Assembly: GCA_002454415.1 (NCBI GenBank)
Contig: DKIT01000232.1
Location: 51,007-58,563 of the forward strand
DNA length: 7,557 bases
Reading direction: 5' to 3'
From: Sphingobacterium sp. UBA6711
GTDB taxonomy: Bacteria > Bacteroidota > Bacteroidia > Sphingobacteriales > Sphingobacteriaceae
Below the pieces are notes generated by a model. It was not told the DNA's origin. It saw only the letters and a program-made list of their open reading frames with translations, and did no database searches. A program made the position numbers and the translations under genes. Below are positions 1 to 5,835 of this stretch, piece by piece (within the stretch, counting starts at the first letter, position 1; each line of letters starts with the position of its first letter).

Positions 1-879
1 TTATGCATTTAGCCAAATAAGTGTCGCTAAGATGAGAAATACACCCATCCACTGTATTGGAGATACGGATTCATGTAAAATAACAAACGACATACAGGTC
101 GCCACAGGAAGTTCTGCTGAACTTAGTATTCCACCCAAGGAGAAACCAGTTTTGGGTAAACCGTAGGCAAACAACAACGGCGGTATGACAGTGCCAAATA
201 AGGATAGGATCAGTCCAAAATGTAGGTAATCGCCATCAAATTGACCATTATATAAATAGTGTGGCGGAAAAAGCGTGAAGACCATTATACAGGCGCCGGT
301 GACCATGATCGCACTTTTCTGTATCGGGTGATAGTCATTGCCTACACGACCGTTTACAATCATGAATACAGAATAGGCGGTGGCTGCCAAGAGACCAAAT
401 AGTACACCCGTTAAGTTGAAATCTTTCAGTCCTTTCTCCATAAGTCCTGTTGCCAATAATGTTGCGATCAGCACAATGCCTATTCCTATTAAATTGTTTT
501 TTGATGGCCTTGTTTTAAAAAATATAAACTCAATGACCACTCCTATCCATATATATTGCATTAATAGAACAATGGCCAAAGAGGCAGGTACGAGCTGTAC
601 ACATTTATAATAAAGTATACTCACTAGACCTGTTGATGTGCCACTGATCAATATTTTGACCCAGGAAGATTTTTTACTGGAAGATTGAAAAGATCGAGCG
701 GAGGATAGCTTAATCAAGAGATAAATAAACCAAAGTATAAGCATGCCAAAGAGTACTTGTATCCCTGTCACCTCACCTAAACTAAGTCCTTGCCCATATG
801 CTTTTTTAACAAACGTTGATAGTATTCCAAAACTGCTCGCACCTAAAAAGACGGCTAATGCACCTTTTAATTTTTCCAT
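1..879 (-). CDS. EamA-family (DMT superfamily) membrane transporter
   Basis: Inner-membrane carrier of about 292 residues, the usual length for the ten-helix drug/metabolite transporter superfamily. Many relatives export amino acids or other metabolites, but the substrate cannot be read here. Two EamA repeats are visible: helices at roughly 5-23, 36-57, 75-95, 99-122 and 130-148, then 157-177, 188-206, 220-240, 247-268 and 275-291. The family-typical end of the second repeat is present (SSAELPVAT near 253-261 and the HESVSPIQWMG stretch near 269-279). The frame opens at a TTG (885), but I chose the ATG at 879 because it gives the common short MEKLKG N-terminus; the TTG would add two residues. 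The stop codon occupies bases 1-3, so the gene is complete but nothing downstream is visible. It is divergent from the NlpC/P60 gene. Family assignment is firm; substrate is unknown. Confidence 0.9.
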   Translation of the reverse strand: MEKLKGALAVFLGASSFGILSTFVKKAYGQGLSLGEVTGIQVLFGMLILWFIYLLIKLSSARSFQSSSKKSSWVKILISGTSTGLVSILYYKCVQLVPASLAIVLLMQYIWIGVVIEFIFFKTRPSKNNLIGIGIVLIATLLATGLMEKGLKDFNLTGVLFGLLAATAYSVFMIVNGRVGNDYHPIQKSAIMVTGACIMVFTLFPPHYLYNGQFDGDYLHFGLILSLFGTVIPPLLFAYGLPKTGFSLGGILSSAELPVATCMSFVILHESVSPIQWMGVFLILATLIWLNA

Positions 880-1128
880 TCTCAAATAAATTAGGCGTCA
901 AAGTTACGATTTCTGAACAATTCTTTTCTTTATCAAGCGTTGTTATCAAGGAAAAAGTACTATCACTTGGATAGACGTATTTGTTCGGTATAAGGTGTCG
1001 TTAAGTAAGTTGAATGAATGGGCTTTTTCACTTGAGTAGTAGGTATAAAATAATTAGATGGAAAAGATTGGAATAGCAGGAGATTTTATAGTAGATAGTA
1101 AATTACCTGGCAGAGAAAGGACAGATGT
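880..1128. other. Divergent intergenic region without a gene
   Basis: The space between the EamA gene and the NlpC/P60 gene runs from 880 to 1186. This first part holds the candidate -7 element at 899-906 and the TTATCAAG direct repeat at 930-950. An open frame begins with ATG at 1058 and runs into the NlpC gene, but residues 1-43 of that frame resemble no leader or domain, and a good promoter lies inside it. I therefore treat 1058-1186 as non-coding. No hairpin, RNA gene or other signal was seen. Confidence 0.5.
899..906 (-). promoter_or_regulatory. Candidate Bacteroidetes -7 element for the EamA gene
   Basis: Read on the minus strand this is TAACTTTG, an exact match to the Bacteroidetes -7 consensus TAnnTTTG. 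It ends 19 bases before the ATG at 879, implying a leader of about a dozen bases. No convincing TTTG or TTG lies 19-21 bases upstream, so only half of the promoter is supported. Further upstream (930-937 and 943-950) the 8-mer TTATCAAG occurs twice on the plus strand, 13 bases apart. Confidence 0.5.
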
Positions 1129-1147
1129 ATTGCATTTAAAATGCAAT
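1129..1147. promoter_or_regulatory. Palindrome overlapping the -33 element, candidate operator
   Basis: ATTGCATTT-A-AAATGCAAT is a perfect inverted repeat with 9-base arms around a single central base. It covers the -33 element and most of the spacer of the promoter at 1129-1160. No T tract follows, and the site lies upstream of the predicted transcription start, so it is not a terminator. A dimeric repressor binding here would block the polymerase. The regulator cannot be named from this window, and the A/T-rich composition raises the chance of coincidence. Confidence 0.45.
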
Positions 1148-1160
1148 TTGTTTAAGTTTG
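1129..1160 (+). promoter_or_regulatory. Promoter of the NlpC/P60 lipoprotein gene
   Basis: ATTG at 1129-1132 (three of four bases of the -33 consensus TTTG) is followed by a 20-base spacer and TAAGTTTG at 1153-1160, an exact TAnnTTTG -7 element. Both element identity and spacing fit the Bacteroidetes primary sigma factor. Transcription would begin near 1166-1168, about 20 bases before the ATG at 1187. This is the best promoter in the window, and it excludes use of the upstream ATG at 1058 by this transcript. Confidence 0.7.
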
Positions 1161-1186
1161 TTAGACAAGCACGTAAATCGAACACA

Positions 1187-1759
1187 ATGATTGCTAAATC
1201 TTACTTTATATTGTTCTTAGGTGTGTTACTATTCTTGAGCAGTTGTTCAACGAAAAAAAAGGTTCTCACTTCCAATTCCCATTCTTCCACTGGTTCGGTA
1301 TTAACAGATTCTAGTTCAGCACGTGGGAAAACCTTTTCGGGATCCCGCCTTGACAATTACGCTAACCTACTCAATGTAAGTACTAAAAAATTAAATCCGC
1401 AGCTTTATTCTTTTATTGATGATTGGATGGGGATACCCCATCGGATGGGAGGACAGACTAAAGCAGGAGTCGATTGTTCAGGCTTTGTCAATTTACTTTA
1501 TAGCGAAGTGTATAAAGGTAATCTGCCGCGTACTTCACGAGATATGGAAAATATTGTGAAAAGAAAAAAAACCGATAAATTGGAAGAAGGGGACCTCGTA
1601 TTTTTTTCTTTTGGAAGAAATGGAGTAGACCATGTTGGCGTGTACTTGCATAACAATAAATTCGTCCATGTTTCAACACGTAAGGGAGTCATTATCTCCG
1701 ATCTCTCCGATAGCTGGTATTTAAAAACGTTTGTTGATGCGGGATCTCCAAAGATCTAA
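1187..1759 (+). CDS. NlpC/P60 family lipoprotein, probable cell-wall peptidase
   Basis: A 190-residue envelope lipoprotein with a C-terminal NlpC/P60 domain, the cysteine-peptidase fold that cuts peptide bonds in peptidoglycan stems (E. coli MepS is a comparable short lipoprotein form). The start at 1187 gives a classical lipoprotein signal: a Lys at residue 4, a hydrophobic core, and lipobox LSSC with the lipidated Cys at 20. A Ser/Thr/Lys-rich linker follows to about residue 50. The catalytic Cys97 lies in VDCSGF, His149 in VDHVGVYL and the third polar residue, His161, in KFVHVS, so the triad is complete. The residues after Cys20 (STKKK) lack the acidic run described for some Bacteroidetes surface lipoproteins, which hints at a periplasmic location. 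The open frame extends upstream to 1058, but that part would precede the signal peptide and overlaps a promoter. A second gene follows 89 bases downstream on the same strand. Two A8 runs (near 1253 and 1564) are intact in frame. Confidence 0.88.
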   Translation: MIAKSYFILFLGVLLFLSSCSTKKKVLTSNSHSSTGSVLTDSSSARGKTFSGSRLDNYANLLNVSTKKLNPQLYSFIDDWMGIPHRMGGQTKAGVDCSGFVNLLYSEVYKGNLPRTSRDMENIVKRKKTDKLEEGDLVFFSFGRNGVDHVGVYLHNNKFVHVSTRKGVIISDLSDSWYLKTFVDAGSPKI

Positions 1760-1779
1760 TTGAGTGATTCCATGTAGGT

Positions 1780-1802
1780 TTTATGTCATATCTTGACATA
1801 AA
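1780..1802. repeat. Inverted repeat between the NlpC gene and the unknown gene
   Basis: TTTATGTCA and TGACATAAA form perfect 9-base arms around the 5-base loop TATCT, starting 20 bases after the NlpC stop codon. Only two G-C pairs hold each arm and the tail is CTTTTATA, so as a terminator it would be weak. It may instead be a protein-binding site in front of the next gene, since it overlaps the TTGACA hexamer at 1793-1798. The ATG at 1783 falls inside it. Confidence 0.5.
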
Positions 1803-1825
1803 CTTTTATACCCTATATAAATCCT

Positions 1826-1833
1826 TATTTTTG
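1826..1833 (+). promoter_or_regulatory. Candidate -7 element for the unknown membrane-anchored gene
   Basis: TATTTTTG matches TAnnTTTG exactly and lies 15 bases before the ATG at 1849. At the -33 position only TTTT (1804-1807, 18-base spacer) is found, a partial match. The same stretch carries a sigma70-like pair, TTGACA (1793-1798) and TATAAA (1816-1821) with a 17-base spacer, which is not the usual Bacteroidetes form. Either would separate this gene from the NlpC transcript. Confidence 0.4.
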
Positions 1834-1848
1834 TCAAAATTTATAGAA

Positions 1849-2352
1849 ATGACAATAAAGAGTAAAAAGATTTTTTTAGGCCTTTGTATTATTGTGCCAT
1901 TTTTGATGTATTGTGTTTATTACTATAGTAATATGATCAAAAATGCTCCATTCCGTTATGCTGATTTTGAATCCATAGAATTCAAATATGGGGAACCGAA
2001 CCATATGGTCAACGAATATAATTCAAAGACTCGCATCTATAAATATTTAGATAAAAAAGACTCTTTGATTACCGATACTGTGAAATTGACTAAAAACGAT
2101 CTATTATATTTGCACCGTAAGGCTATGGAGCTGGGATTTTGGAACTTGGATACGGATATGACTGGACCAGAATGGCAAACAGATTCGACAAACTCCAAAG
2201 TACCCCGCTTTTATTTGGAATATAATTATAAAGACAAATCAAAACATGTGATCCTAGATGCTGATTTTGCTGGAAATCCACGTATGCATGATGCGGCCAA
2301 ATCGATGATTGATGAAGTTAATCGCATGCTGGCGACGGCGCAGGCTAGATAA
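1849..2352 (+). CDS. Unrecognised membrane-anchored protein, 167 residues
   Basis: I do not recognise this protein. With the ATG at 1849 it begins MTIKSKKIFLG, a positively charged end followed by one hydrophobic segment (about residues 8-27), so it is probably a signal-anchored protein with the rest in the periplasm. The open frame extends to an ATG at 1783, but the extra 22 residues would disturb this N-terminus and start inside an inverted repeat. The soluble part alternates short strand-like stretches (residues 37-60 and 120-138) with two likely helices: KNDLLYLHRKAMELGFW near 81-97, and a C-terminal one near 146-164. No cysteine pair or catalytic motif stands out. The pattern of an acidic helix ending in GFW followed by a beta region recalls small Bacteroidetes proteins of unknown function, but that is only an impression. 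Translation ends with TAA, TAA, TAG in succession, and the terminator follows at once. It may share a transcript with the NlpC gene. Confidence 0.75.
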   Translation: MTIKSKKIFLGLCIIVPFLMYCVYYYSNMIKNAPFRYADFESIEFKYGEPNHMVNEYNSKTRIYKYLDKKDSLITDTVKLTKNDLLYLHRKAMELGFWNLDTDMTGPEWQTDSTNSKVPRFYLEYNYKDKSKHVILDADFAGNPRMHDAAKSMIDEVNRMLATAQAR

Positions 2353-2371
2353 TAATAGTTATTTTGAGGAT

Positions 2372-2416
2372 AAAAAAGGAGGAGAAACCAACATCTTGGT
2401 TTCTCCTCCTTTTTTT
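2372..2416 (+). terminator. Strong intrinsic terminator after the NlpC/unknown gene pair
   Basis: A 20-bp perfect stem (2372-2391 with 2396-2415) closes on the 4-base loop CATC, with a GGAGGAG/CTCCTCC core and seven T at 2410-2416. It begins 19 bases after the stop codon. The A run on the left arm means it could also stop minus-strand transcription. Confidence 0.95.
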
Positions 2417-2516
2417 GCTATCGTTTCAGTCAACTCGTTTAGAGATGTAGTCGCTGTATTGTAGTTTGGATAAACAGGTGGAAAGTCTCCGGTTAATTAA
2501 CAGGACACTTAGTACT

Positions 2517-2536
2517 TGATGCGTATCTGATGCGTA
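2517..2536. repeat. 9-bp direct repeat with 11-bp period, candidate activator site
   Basis: TGATGCGTA occurs at 2517-2525 and again at 2528-2536, separated by TC. The 11-base period puts both copies on the same face of the helix, as in binding sites of OmpR/PhoB-type response regulators. It lies about 117 bases upstream of the phosphoesterase start and about 30 bases upstream of the best candidate promoter there. The regulator is unknown. The rest of 2417-2652 shows only a short GTTAATTAAC palindrome at 2492-2501. Confidence 0.4.
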
Positions 2537-2566
2537 GATTGTAGGGAACTGACAATAAGTTGCTCC

Positions 2567-2596
2567 TTTGGTGACTTTATAAATTCTTTATGTTGG
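2567..2596 (+). promoter_or_regulatory. Weak candidate promoter of the phosphoesterase gene
   Basis: TTTG at 2567-2570 matches the -33 element exactly. TATGTTGG at 2589-2596 matches TAnnTTTG except at one base, with an 18-base spacer, one short of the usual 19-21. An alternative -7 with one mismatch is TACTTTAG at 2624-2631, but it lacks a partner. The leader would be about 50 bases, with no Shine-Dalgarno sequence before the ATG at 2653. Confidence 0.3.
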
Positions 2597-2652
2597 CTTT
2601 ATATTCCTTTAACGCTAATAGGGTACTTTAGCGGCAAAAACAACAATTTGAT

Positions 2653-4212
2653 ATGAAAGCATTTTTGGCATTAGCTGTATCCTGGGCATTAGCCTATTCT
2701 GTGCAAGCTCAGGAGTTTGCAAAAGGTAAAGTTTATCTTGACGTTAATAAAAATGGAAAGTTGGATAAAAATGAAAGAGGGCTCGGAGCGGTTGCTGTCA
2801 GTAATGGACGCGATGTCGTTACGACAGATAAAGATGGTAATTATCAATTACCCGTTGGAAGTGATAATATTATTTTTGTCATTAAACCTTCAGGATACAG
2901 TATGCCGTTGGATGAGAATAATCATCCAAAATTTTATTACATCCATAAACCTAACGGTAGTCCGGCATCCAAATACCAAGCTGTGGCTGCGACAGGGAAA
3001 ATTCCTGCAGCAATAAATTTTGCATTGTATCAACAAGCCGAGGATCCAAACTTTTCAGCCTTTGTGTTTGGAGATCCGCAGGCTTATACTGAAGAGGAAT
3101 TGGCATTCTTTAAAAACGGTGTGATCAATGAGATCTCGGATAAATCGATCGCAAAATTTGGAATTAGTCTAGGAGACTTAGTCGGAGACGATCTTTCGCT
3201 TCAGCCAAAATATAAGTCCGTTATTTCTACAATGGGGTTGCCCTGGTACAATGTGATGGGAAACCATGATATGAACTATGATGCAAAAGAAGATAGTCTT
3301 TCTGATGAATCTTTCGAACATACGTTCGGACCTAACAACTATGCGTTCAATTATGGCAACACACATTTCATTGTCTTGGATGATATTATTTATCCGAATC
3401 CACGTACTGGAAAAGGTTATTTAGGTGGATTTCGTAAAGATCAGCTTGATTTTGTGGAAAATGACTTAAGAAATGTTGCTAAAGATAAACTTATTGTATT
3501 GGCCTTCCATATTCCATTATATCATGAAAACTCCGATGTCTTTCGTAACGAAGATAGACAACGTTTATTTGACATTTTAGCGCCATTTAAACATACCTTG
3601 TCCTTATCTGCTCATACGCACTTTCAACGTCAGTATTTTTATGGCCAAAAAGATGGATGGAAGCAAGAAAAGCCACATCATGAATATAATGTAGGAACAA
3701 CCTCAGGCGATTGGTATTCGGGCGAATTGAATGAAAAAGGAATTCCTGTTTCTACGATGCGTGATGGCACACCGAAAGGTTATGCGATTTTAAAAATACA
3801 AGGTAATCAATACAGTTTCGATTATAAGGTTGTCGGCAAACCCGCGGCTTATCAAATAGATCTATATAGTGCTTCTGTTATCCCGGAAAAGTATACGAAA
3901 AGATACCCGATCTATGCGAATTTCTTCATTGGTAAAGAAGGCGATAAAGTAAGATATAGAATTAATCAGGGGGAATGGAAAGACATGGATTATGTACGTG
4001 AAAATGATCCAGCATTTTTAAATTCATTAGCCAAATACGATACGGCAAATGATTTAAAAACAACTCGCAGACCATCAAATCCAGAAAAATCCAGTCATTT
4101 ATGGATGGTTAATCTGCCAAAACTTAAAGCTGGAAACTATCAGATTGAAGTTCAGGCCATTGATCTTTTCAACAGAACACATACAGCGACAAAGACGATA
4201 GATGTGAGATAA
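2653..4212 (+). CDS. Secreted calcineurin-like phosphoesterase (MetallophosN-Metallophos-MetallophosC)
   Basis: An exported 519-residue metal-dependent phosphoesterase; the substrate is unknown. Residues 1-19 form a signal peptide with likely cleavage at VQA/QE. Residues 21-125 are an Ig-like N-terminal domain containing a calcium-loop-like DVNKNGKLDKNE (30-41), as in SdrD-B-type repeats. The calcineurin domain follows (about 134-350). Its visible metal ligands are Asp141, Asp175 in GDLVGDD, Asn204-His205 in GNHD, His286 in AFHIPLYH, and His321 and His323 in SAHTHF. The first motif is DPQ, with Gln143 where many calcineurin enzymes have the His of DxH; as I recall this is normal for this branch. 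Residues about 370-519 form the C-terminal beta domain typical of the family. The length and domain order match the common Bacteroidetes form and nothing is truncated. It appears to be a single-gene unit bounded by terminators on both sides. Possible roles include phosphate scavenging or turnover of extracytoplasmic phosphodiesters; both are inference. Confidence 0.92.
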   Translation: MKAFLALAVSWALAYSVQAQEFAKGKVYLDVNKNGKLDKNERGLGAVAVSNGRDVVTTDKDGNYQLPVGSDNIIFVIKPSGYSMPLDENNHPKFYYIHKPNGSPASKYQAVAATGKIPAAINFALYQQAEDPNFSAFVFGDPQAYTEEELAFFKNGVINEISDKSIAKFGISLGDLVGDDLSLQPKYKSVISTMGLPWYNVMGNHDMNYDAKEDSLSDESFEHTFGPNNYAFNYGNTHFIVLDDIIYPNPRTGKGYLGGFRKDQLDFVENDLRNVAKDKLIVLAFHIPLYHENSDVFRNEDRQRLFDILAPFKHTLSLSAHTHFQRQYFYGQKDGWKQEKPHHEYNVGTTSGDWYSGELNEKGIPVSTMRDGTPKGYAILKIQGNQYSFDYKVVGKPAAYQIDLYSASVIPEKYTKRYPIYANFFIGKEGDKVRYRINQGEWKDMDYVRENDPAFLNSLAKYDTANDLKTTRRPSNPEKSSHLWMVNLPKLKAGNYQIEVQAIDLFNRTHTATKTIDVR

Positions 4213-4277
4213 AATGACGAAATGTAGAATTGTTTTAAGTTTAAAGATAGGGAAAGATGCACTTAACATAACCGTCC

Positions 4278-4285
4278 TATATTTG
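4278..4285 (+). promoter_or_regulatory. Orphan -7 element downstream of the phosphoesterase gene
   Basis: TATATTTG is an exact TAnnTTTG match on the plus strand, but no plus-strand gene follows. Transcription from near 4292 would run to the terminator at 4372-4410 and give an RNA of about 120 bases with no open frame beyond nine codons. No good -33 element lies at the right distance. It may be a chance match or the promoter of a small RNA. Confidence 0.25.
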
Positions 4286-4371
4286 TGTAGAGTAATTTTT
4301 GATTCATAAAGAGTTAGGGTTAATGTGTAGATCTGTTGTGAAACACGTCTGAAAATTTAGTTTGTTTTTAA

Positions 4372-4410
4372 AGTGAAGGTAATCTCCCCAGATTACCTTT
4401 CACTGTTTTT
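4372..4410 (+). terminator. Intrinsic terminator for the phosphoesterase transcript
   Basis: A 14-bp stem (4372-4385 with 4390-4404), interrupted by one bulged T at 4398, closes on a CCCC loop and is followed by G and five T (4406-4410). Orientation is plus, because the minus-strand side lacks a long T tract. It lies 160 bases after the phosphoesterase stop, which is rather far, and about 55 bases beyond the end of the convergent channel gene. Confidence 0.85.
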
Positions 4411-4437
4411 AGACTATTTTATTTCACTTTATCCGAT

Positions 4438-4449
4438 TTGTACGTACAA
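4438..4449. repeat. 12-base perfect palindrome in the convergent intergenic region
   Basis: TTGTACGTACAA is self-complementary and lies 15 bases beyond the stop of the channel gene. Flanking CCG (4433-4435) and CGG (4453-4455) could extend a stem imperfectly. No T tract follows on the minus strand, so it is a poor terminator candidate for the channel gene. Its function is unknown. Confidence 0.35.
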
Positions 4450-4464
4450 GGTGCGGTTAGCCAA

Positions 4465-5796
4465 TTAGTTCGGTACATGAACATGAGTTCGGTAGGTTTG
4501 TTTTTGCTGACTTATTAGATGTCTGAAATCATCGGAGGCTGGATTTTCAAAAATCTCCAGGTCGAAGTACTTCGTAGCGGCAAACAGATGATCGAAAACA
4601 TCGGAAACAATTCCCTCGTAATATTCCCAACGAATATCATTGACAAAGAAGTATAGTTCCATCGGCACACCATGCTCCGTTGAGGCGAGCTGGCGGACCA
4701 TCAAGGGCATCGTTTTGTGAATATGTGGGTTTAGCCGCAAATAGGTTAACGCATAGGCCCTAAACATGCCCAAATTTGTCATTTTGCGGCCGTTGATGGG
4801 GCTGGATCGATCTATCTGATGAATGCTGTTGAAATCATCAATAGTCTGCGCACGCTCCTCAATATAGGTTCGGAGAATTTGTATGTTTTTAAGTGCCTCA
4901 ATTTCTTCGTTTTCTAAAAATCGAATGGTCGATATTTTAATGTTTATCGCTCGCTTTAGACGCCTTCCACCTGATTGTTGCATTCCCCTATAATTTTTAA
5001 ATGAGTCAGAGAGCAGGGTATGTGTTGGAATTGTTGTGATGGTTCTATCGAAGTTTTGGACTTTAACATTATTGAGGTTGATCTCTTTGACGGTGCCATC
5101 GGCGCCATATTTTGACATTTCAATCCAATCGCCCACTCGTATAGAATCATTGGCGGAAACCTGTATACTTGCAACAAAACCTAGTATGGTGTCTTTAAAA
5201 ACCAGCATGAGGATCGCCGAGGCAGCACCTAACGATAATAAAAATGACCAGGGGGAACTACCAGTTAGAATGGAGAAGCAAATTGTACCGCCAATAAACA
5301 ATAGGATGATCTGGCAGACCTGCAGGTAGCTTTCTAAGGGTTTATCAGCGAAAGATTTTTTTGTTCGCAGGATATCGCGGATACTTTTCAGCAGGGAATG
5401 AATGATCATAAGGCTGACAATAGTCGTTGCAATTGAAAGCAGTTTATTGCTGTTTTCTTTCCAGGTCGGAAAGCCCATGAAGATAATGGGCATGATATAT
5501 TGTGCGACTAAGATCGGGACAAAATGAGCGATAAGTTTTAGGGTTTTATTCCTTATCAAGAGATCGTCGAAGCGGTTTGTGCTGCGTCTGATGGCTTTGA
5601 TTGTTAACAGTAGTAATGTCCTTTTGGTGAAATAGTCAATGACGATCAAAAACAATACAACCAATAACAGTAAAAAAACCGAGTTAATAAAGTTGCTACT
5701 CTGGTCATCAAGACCAAGTCGTTTAATCCATTGAAATGTCCAGTTATAAATTTGGGATTGGGAATCGTTCAATAATTCCGTTGCTGTGCTCTGCAT
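4465..5796 (-). CDS. ybdG: YbdG-type mechanosensitive ion channel (MscS family)
   Basis: A 443-residue inner-membrane channel that would release solutes on hypo-osmotic shock. Likely helices are at about 36-56, 86-108, 119-138, 157-178 and 183-215. The last is the pore-lining MscS helix leading into KDTILGFVASIQV. The cytoplasmic beta domain follows (NDSIRVGDWIEM, DGTVKEINLNNVKV, TIPTHTLLSDSFKNYRG). The C-terminal third carries stretches I associate with E. coli YbdG rather than MscS: SSPINGRKMTNLGMFRAY (about 331-348), the VRQLASTEHGVPMELYFF region (367-384) and SDVFDHLFA (398-406). Length and helix number also fit YbdG, a miniconductance channel of about 415 residues. The frame opens at a TTG (5811), but that codon overlaps the -7 element, so I chose the ATG at 5796. 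The gene lies 39 bases after nupG on the same strand with a terminator between, and is convergent with the phosphoesterase gene. Confidence 0.88.
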   Translation of the reverse strand: MQSTATELLNDSQSQIYNWTFQWIKRLGLDDQSSNFINSVFLLLLVVLFLIVIDYFTKRTLLLLTIKAIRRSTNRFDDLLIRNKTLKLIAHFVPILVAQYIMPIIFMGFPTWKENSNKLLSIATTIVSLMIIHSLLKSIRDILRTKKSFADKPLESYLQVCQIILLFIGGTICFSILTGSSPWSFLLSLGAASAILMLVFKDTILGFVASIQVSANDSIRVGDWIEMSKYGADGTVKEINLNNVKVQNFDRTITTIPTHTLLSDSFKNYRGMQQSGGRRLKRAINIKISTIRFLENEEIEALKNIQILRTYIEERAQTIDDFNSIHQIDRSSPINGRKMTNLGMFRAYALTYLRLNPHIHKTMPLMVRQLASTEHGVPMELYFFVNDIRWEYYEGIVSDVFDHLFAATKYFDLEIFENPASDDFRHLISQQKQTYRTHVHVPN

Positions 5797-5800
5797 GCTG

Positions 5801-5808
5801 CAAATATA
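5801..5808 (-). promoter_or_regulatory. -7 element directly before the channel gene
   Basis: On the minus strand this is TATATTTG, an exact TAnnTTTG match, ending only four bases before the ATG at 5796. If used, the transcript would start at or next to the start codon (leaderless or nearly so). No TTTG or TTG lies 19-21 bases upstream, because that space holds the nupG terminator hairpin. The alternative is partial read-through from nupG. Confidence 0.4.
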
Positions 5809-5809
5809 C

Positions 5810-5831
5810 AAAAAGCCGCAATTAGCGGCTT
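5810..5831 (-). terminator. Short intrinsic terminator after nupG
   Basis: On the minus strand AAGCCGC and GCGGCTT form a 7-bp G/C-rich stem around a 5-base loop, followed by a run of five T that begins within the stem. It starts four bases after the nupG stop codon. The stem is compact, so some read-through into the channel gene is possible. Confidence 0.7.
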
Positions 5832-5835
5832 CTTG

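Noticed and set aside
380..610. Plus-strand open frame of 76 codons inside the EamA gene
   Set aside because: It is antisense to a clear membrane transporter, has no recognisable domain and no promoter or leader of its own.
1253..1571. A8 homopolymer runs in the NlpC gene as a possible phase-variation or frameshift site
   Set aside because: The frame is intact through both runs and all catalytic motifs are present; A runs encoding Lys are common in such genomes.
2491..2502. GTTAATTAAC palindrome in the phosphoesterase upstream region
   Set aside because: It is short and A/T-only in its core, so chance is a sufficient explanation.
2717..3016. Plus-strand open frame of 99 codons inside the phosphoesterase gene
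   Set aside because: It overlaps the N-terminal domain of a well-supported protein in another frame; its composition is that of a frame shadow.
5036..5329. Plus-strand open frame of 97 codons antisense to the channel gene
   Set aside because: It mirrors the conserved pore and beta-domain region of the MscS-family protein and has no independent support.
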